Source: Bacillota bacterium
GTDB lineage: Bacteria; Bacillota; Clostridia; Acetivibrionales; DSM-1351
Assembly: GCA_023433945.1 (NCBI GenBank)
Contig: JAEYTP010000089.1
Location: 1-7,460, forward strand
Reading direction: 5' to 3'
Length of the DNA: 7,460 bases
Shown here one piece after another: positions 6,727-7,460 of this stretch. A program made the translations under genes and the position numbers. Within the stretch, counting starts at the first letter, position 1. Each line of letters opens with the position of its first letter. The notes under the pieces were generated by a model. That model did no database searches. It worked only from the letters and a program-made list of their open reading frames with translations, and was not told where the DNA came from.

Positions 6727-6888
6727 CCGCCAAAAAAGGCTAAAATAAAATCCCTACAAAAAATTGTTTGAAAGCACATACTCTAATGCGTATGTGCTTA
6801 ACTATTTTCTAAATCAATATCAATATAAGTCTATAAGTCATAAGCAGTATATACAGATATCTCAAAACAAAATACTTACTTATTCTAA
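6727..6888 (-). other. apt-rel intergenic region
   Basis: No coding sequence is seen. Besides the stem-loop, a poor promoter candidate for rel can be written on the minus strand: TTGAGA (6865-6860), 17 nt, TATGAC (6842-6837). The -35 matches five of six positions, but the -10 lacks the final T. A short direct repeat ACTTATA occurs twice, 8 nt apart, at about 6839-6825. This is the longest gap in the minus-strand cluster, so rel may have its own promoter here. Confidence 0.4.
6758..6799 (-). terminator. Stem-loop in the apt-rel gap (possible attenuator or weak terminator)
   Basis: Read on the minus strand, AAGCACATAC (6799-6790) and GTATGTGCTT (6781-6772) pair as a perfect 10-bp stem with an 8-nt loop. 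A run of six T (6763-6758) follows, but 8 nt beyond the stem base, so it is not a classic terminator. It is 90 nt after the apt stop and 45 nt before the rel ATG. It may partly end apt transcripts, mark an RNA processing site or affect rel expression. The stem is seen; the role is inferred. Confidence 0.45.
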
Positions 6889-7404
6889 CTAAAACTTTAC
6901 TATAGAGTCAACATTGTATCCTTTTAACTTGTCTCTACCGTTCAAAAAGGATAACTCAATAAAATAGATAATCCCTGCAATCTCACCACCAAGCTTTTCT
7001 ATAAGCTTGATATTTGCATCTGTTGTACCACCCGTTGCTAAAAGATCGTCCACAATCAATACTCTCTGTCCCGGCTTTATCGCATCCTGGTGCATTTCAA
7101 GTACATCAGTCCCATATTCTAGAGCATATTCTGCCTGAATAGTTTTATAGGGTAATTTGCCCTTCTTCCTAACTGGTACAAAGCCTTTTCCCATCCTATA
7201 TGCCAATGGTGCCCCAAAAATAAACCCTCTAGATTCAGAACCAACAATCACATCAAACTCTCCATACTTTGAAGCTAGTGCTACAAAGCTGTCCATGCAT
7301 TCTCTAAAGGCTTCTGCATCCTGAAGAACAGTAGTTATATCAATAAAGTCAATTCCTTCCTTTGGAAAATCCATTACGTGTCTAAGTTTCTCTTTTAGCT
7401 CCAT
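6889..7404 (-). CDS. apt: Adenine phosphoribosyltransferase
   Basis: Apt joins adenine to PRPP to give AMP and pyrophosphate in purine salvage, in the cytoplasm. From ATG 7404 the protein has 171 residues, the usual Apt length. The PRPP-binding loop VLIVDDLLATGGTT is at about 115-128 of this form. An N-terminal FPKEGIDFIDITTVL, a VGSESRGFIFG and a VRKKGKLP stretch are all family hallmarks. A GTG at 7413 would add three residues, but the purine-rich site GAAAGAGAG (about 7421-7413) then overlaps it; the same site is 8 nt before ATG 7404, so ATG is preferred. It opens the visible cluster and is followed by rel, as in many Firmicutes. The product is equally plain with either start. Confidence 0.96.
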   Translation of the reverse strand: MELKEKLRHVMDFPKEGIDFIDITTVLQDAEAFRECMDSFVALASKYGEFDVIVGSESRGFIFGAPLAYRMGKGFVPVRKKGKLPYKTIQAEYALEYGTDVLEMHQDAIKPGQRVLIVDDLLATGGTTDANIKLIEKLGGEIAGIIYFIELSFLNGRDKLKGYNVDSIVKF

Positions 7405-7460
7405 AAAATACACTCTCTTTCGGAATATACATTTGTATTTATAATGGATTTATTATATAG
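7405..7460 (-). promoter_or_regulatory. apt upstream region, incomplete
   Basis: On the minus strand this AT-rich stretch carries TATAAT near the window edge (about 7458-7453) and TATAAA nearer the gene, either of which could be a -10 element. Any -35 would fall at or beyond the edge. The apt ribosome site lies at about 7413-7421. No coding sequence is recognisable, so whether recJ, a frequent upstream neighbour of apt, lies beyond cannot be told. Confidence 0.3.

Overview
The window is low-G+C, AT-rich DNA with Firmicutes-type Shine-Dalgarno sites. It fits a motile, probably anaerobic member of the Clostridia. The evidence is the gene set (a HemZ-type radical SAM protein and a bifunctional Rel with an RFKD motif), the gene order apt-rel-dtd-MBL-hemZ, and a MotA/MotB pair. 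I cannot name the genus from sequence alone. All seven protein genes look intact and of family-typical length. I found no transposase, phage gene, CRISPR array, tRNA or rRNA.

Layout: 1-289 is an AT-rich non-coding region with a plausible sigma-A promoter, a perfect 13-bp inverted repeat right at the predicted transcript start, and a short motif recurring every 24 nt. 290-1888 (+) is motA-motB, the flagellar stator. A strong hairpin at 1889-1908 follows motB directly. The rest is on the minus strand, transcribed from right to left: apt (adenine salvage), a 162-171 nt gap with a stem-loop, rel ((p)ppGpp synthesis and hydrolysis), dtd (D-aminoacyl-tRNA deacylase), an MBL-fold hydrolase, and hemZ. 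From rel to hemZ the gaps are only about 18-43 nt, so these four genes are probably one transcript, with apt leading it or transcribed separately.

The two units converge. The 3' ends of motB and hemZ overlap by 32 bp, and the motB terminator lies inside the hemZ reading frame, so it encodes part of the HemZ C-terminal tail. No terminator is visible for hemZ, so its transcript may run antisense into motB.

Functional reading: the minus-strand cluster is a housekeeping group (purine salvage, stringent response, translation quality control, thiol/hydrolase chemistry, radical SAM) often found together in Firmicutes. motAB is a flagellar unit placed beside it, with no sign that the two work together. 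I see no convincing undescribed multi-gene system. The points worth a second look are regulatory or architectural: the convergent overlap, the motA leader, the rel leader hairpin, and the ambiguous rel start.
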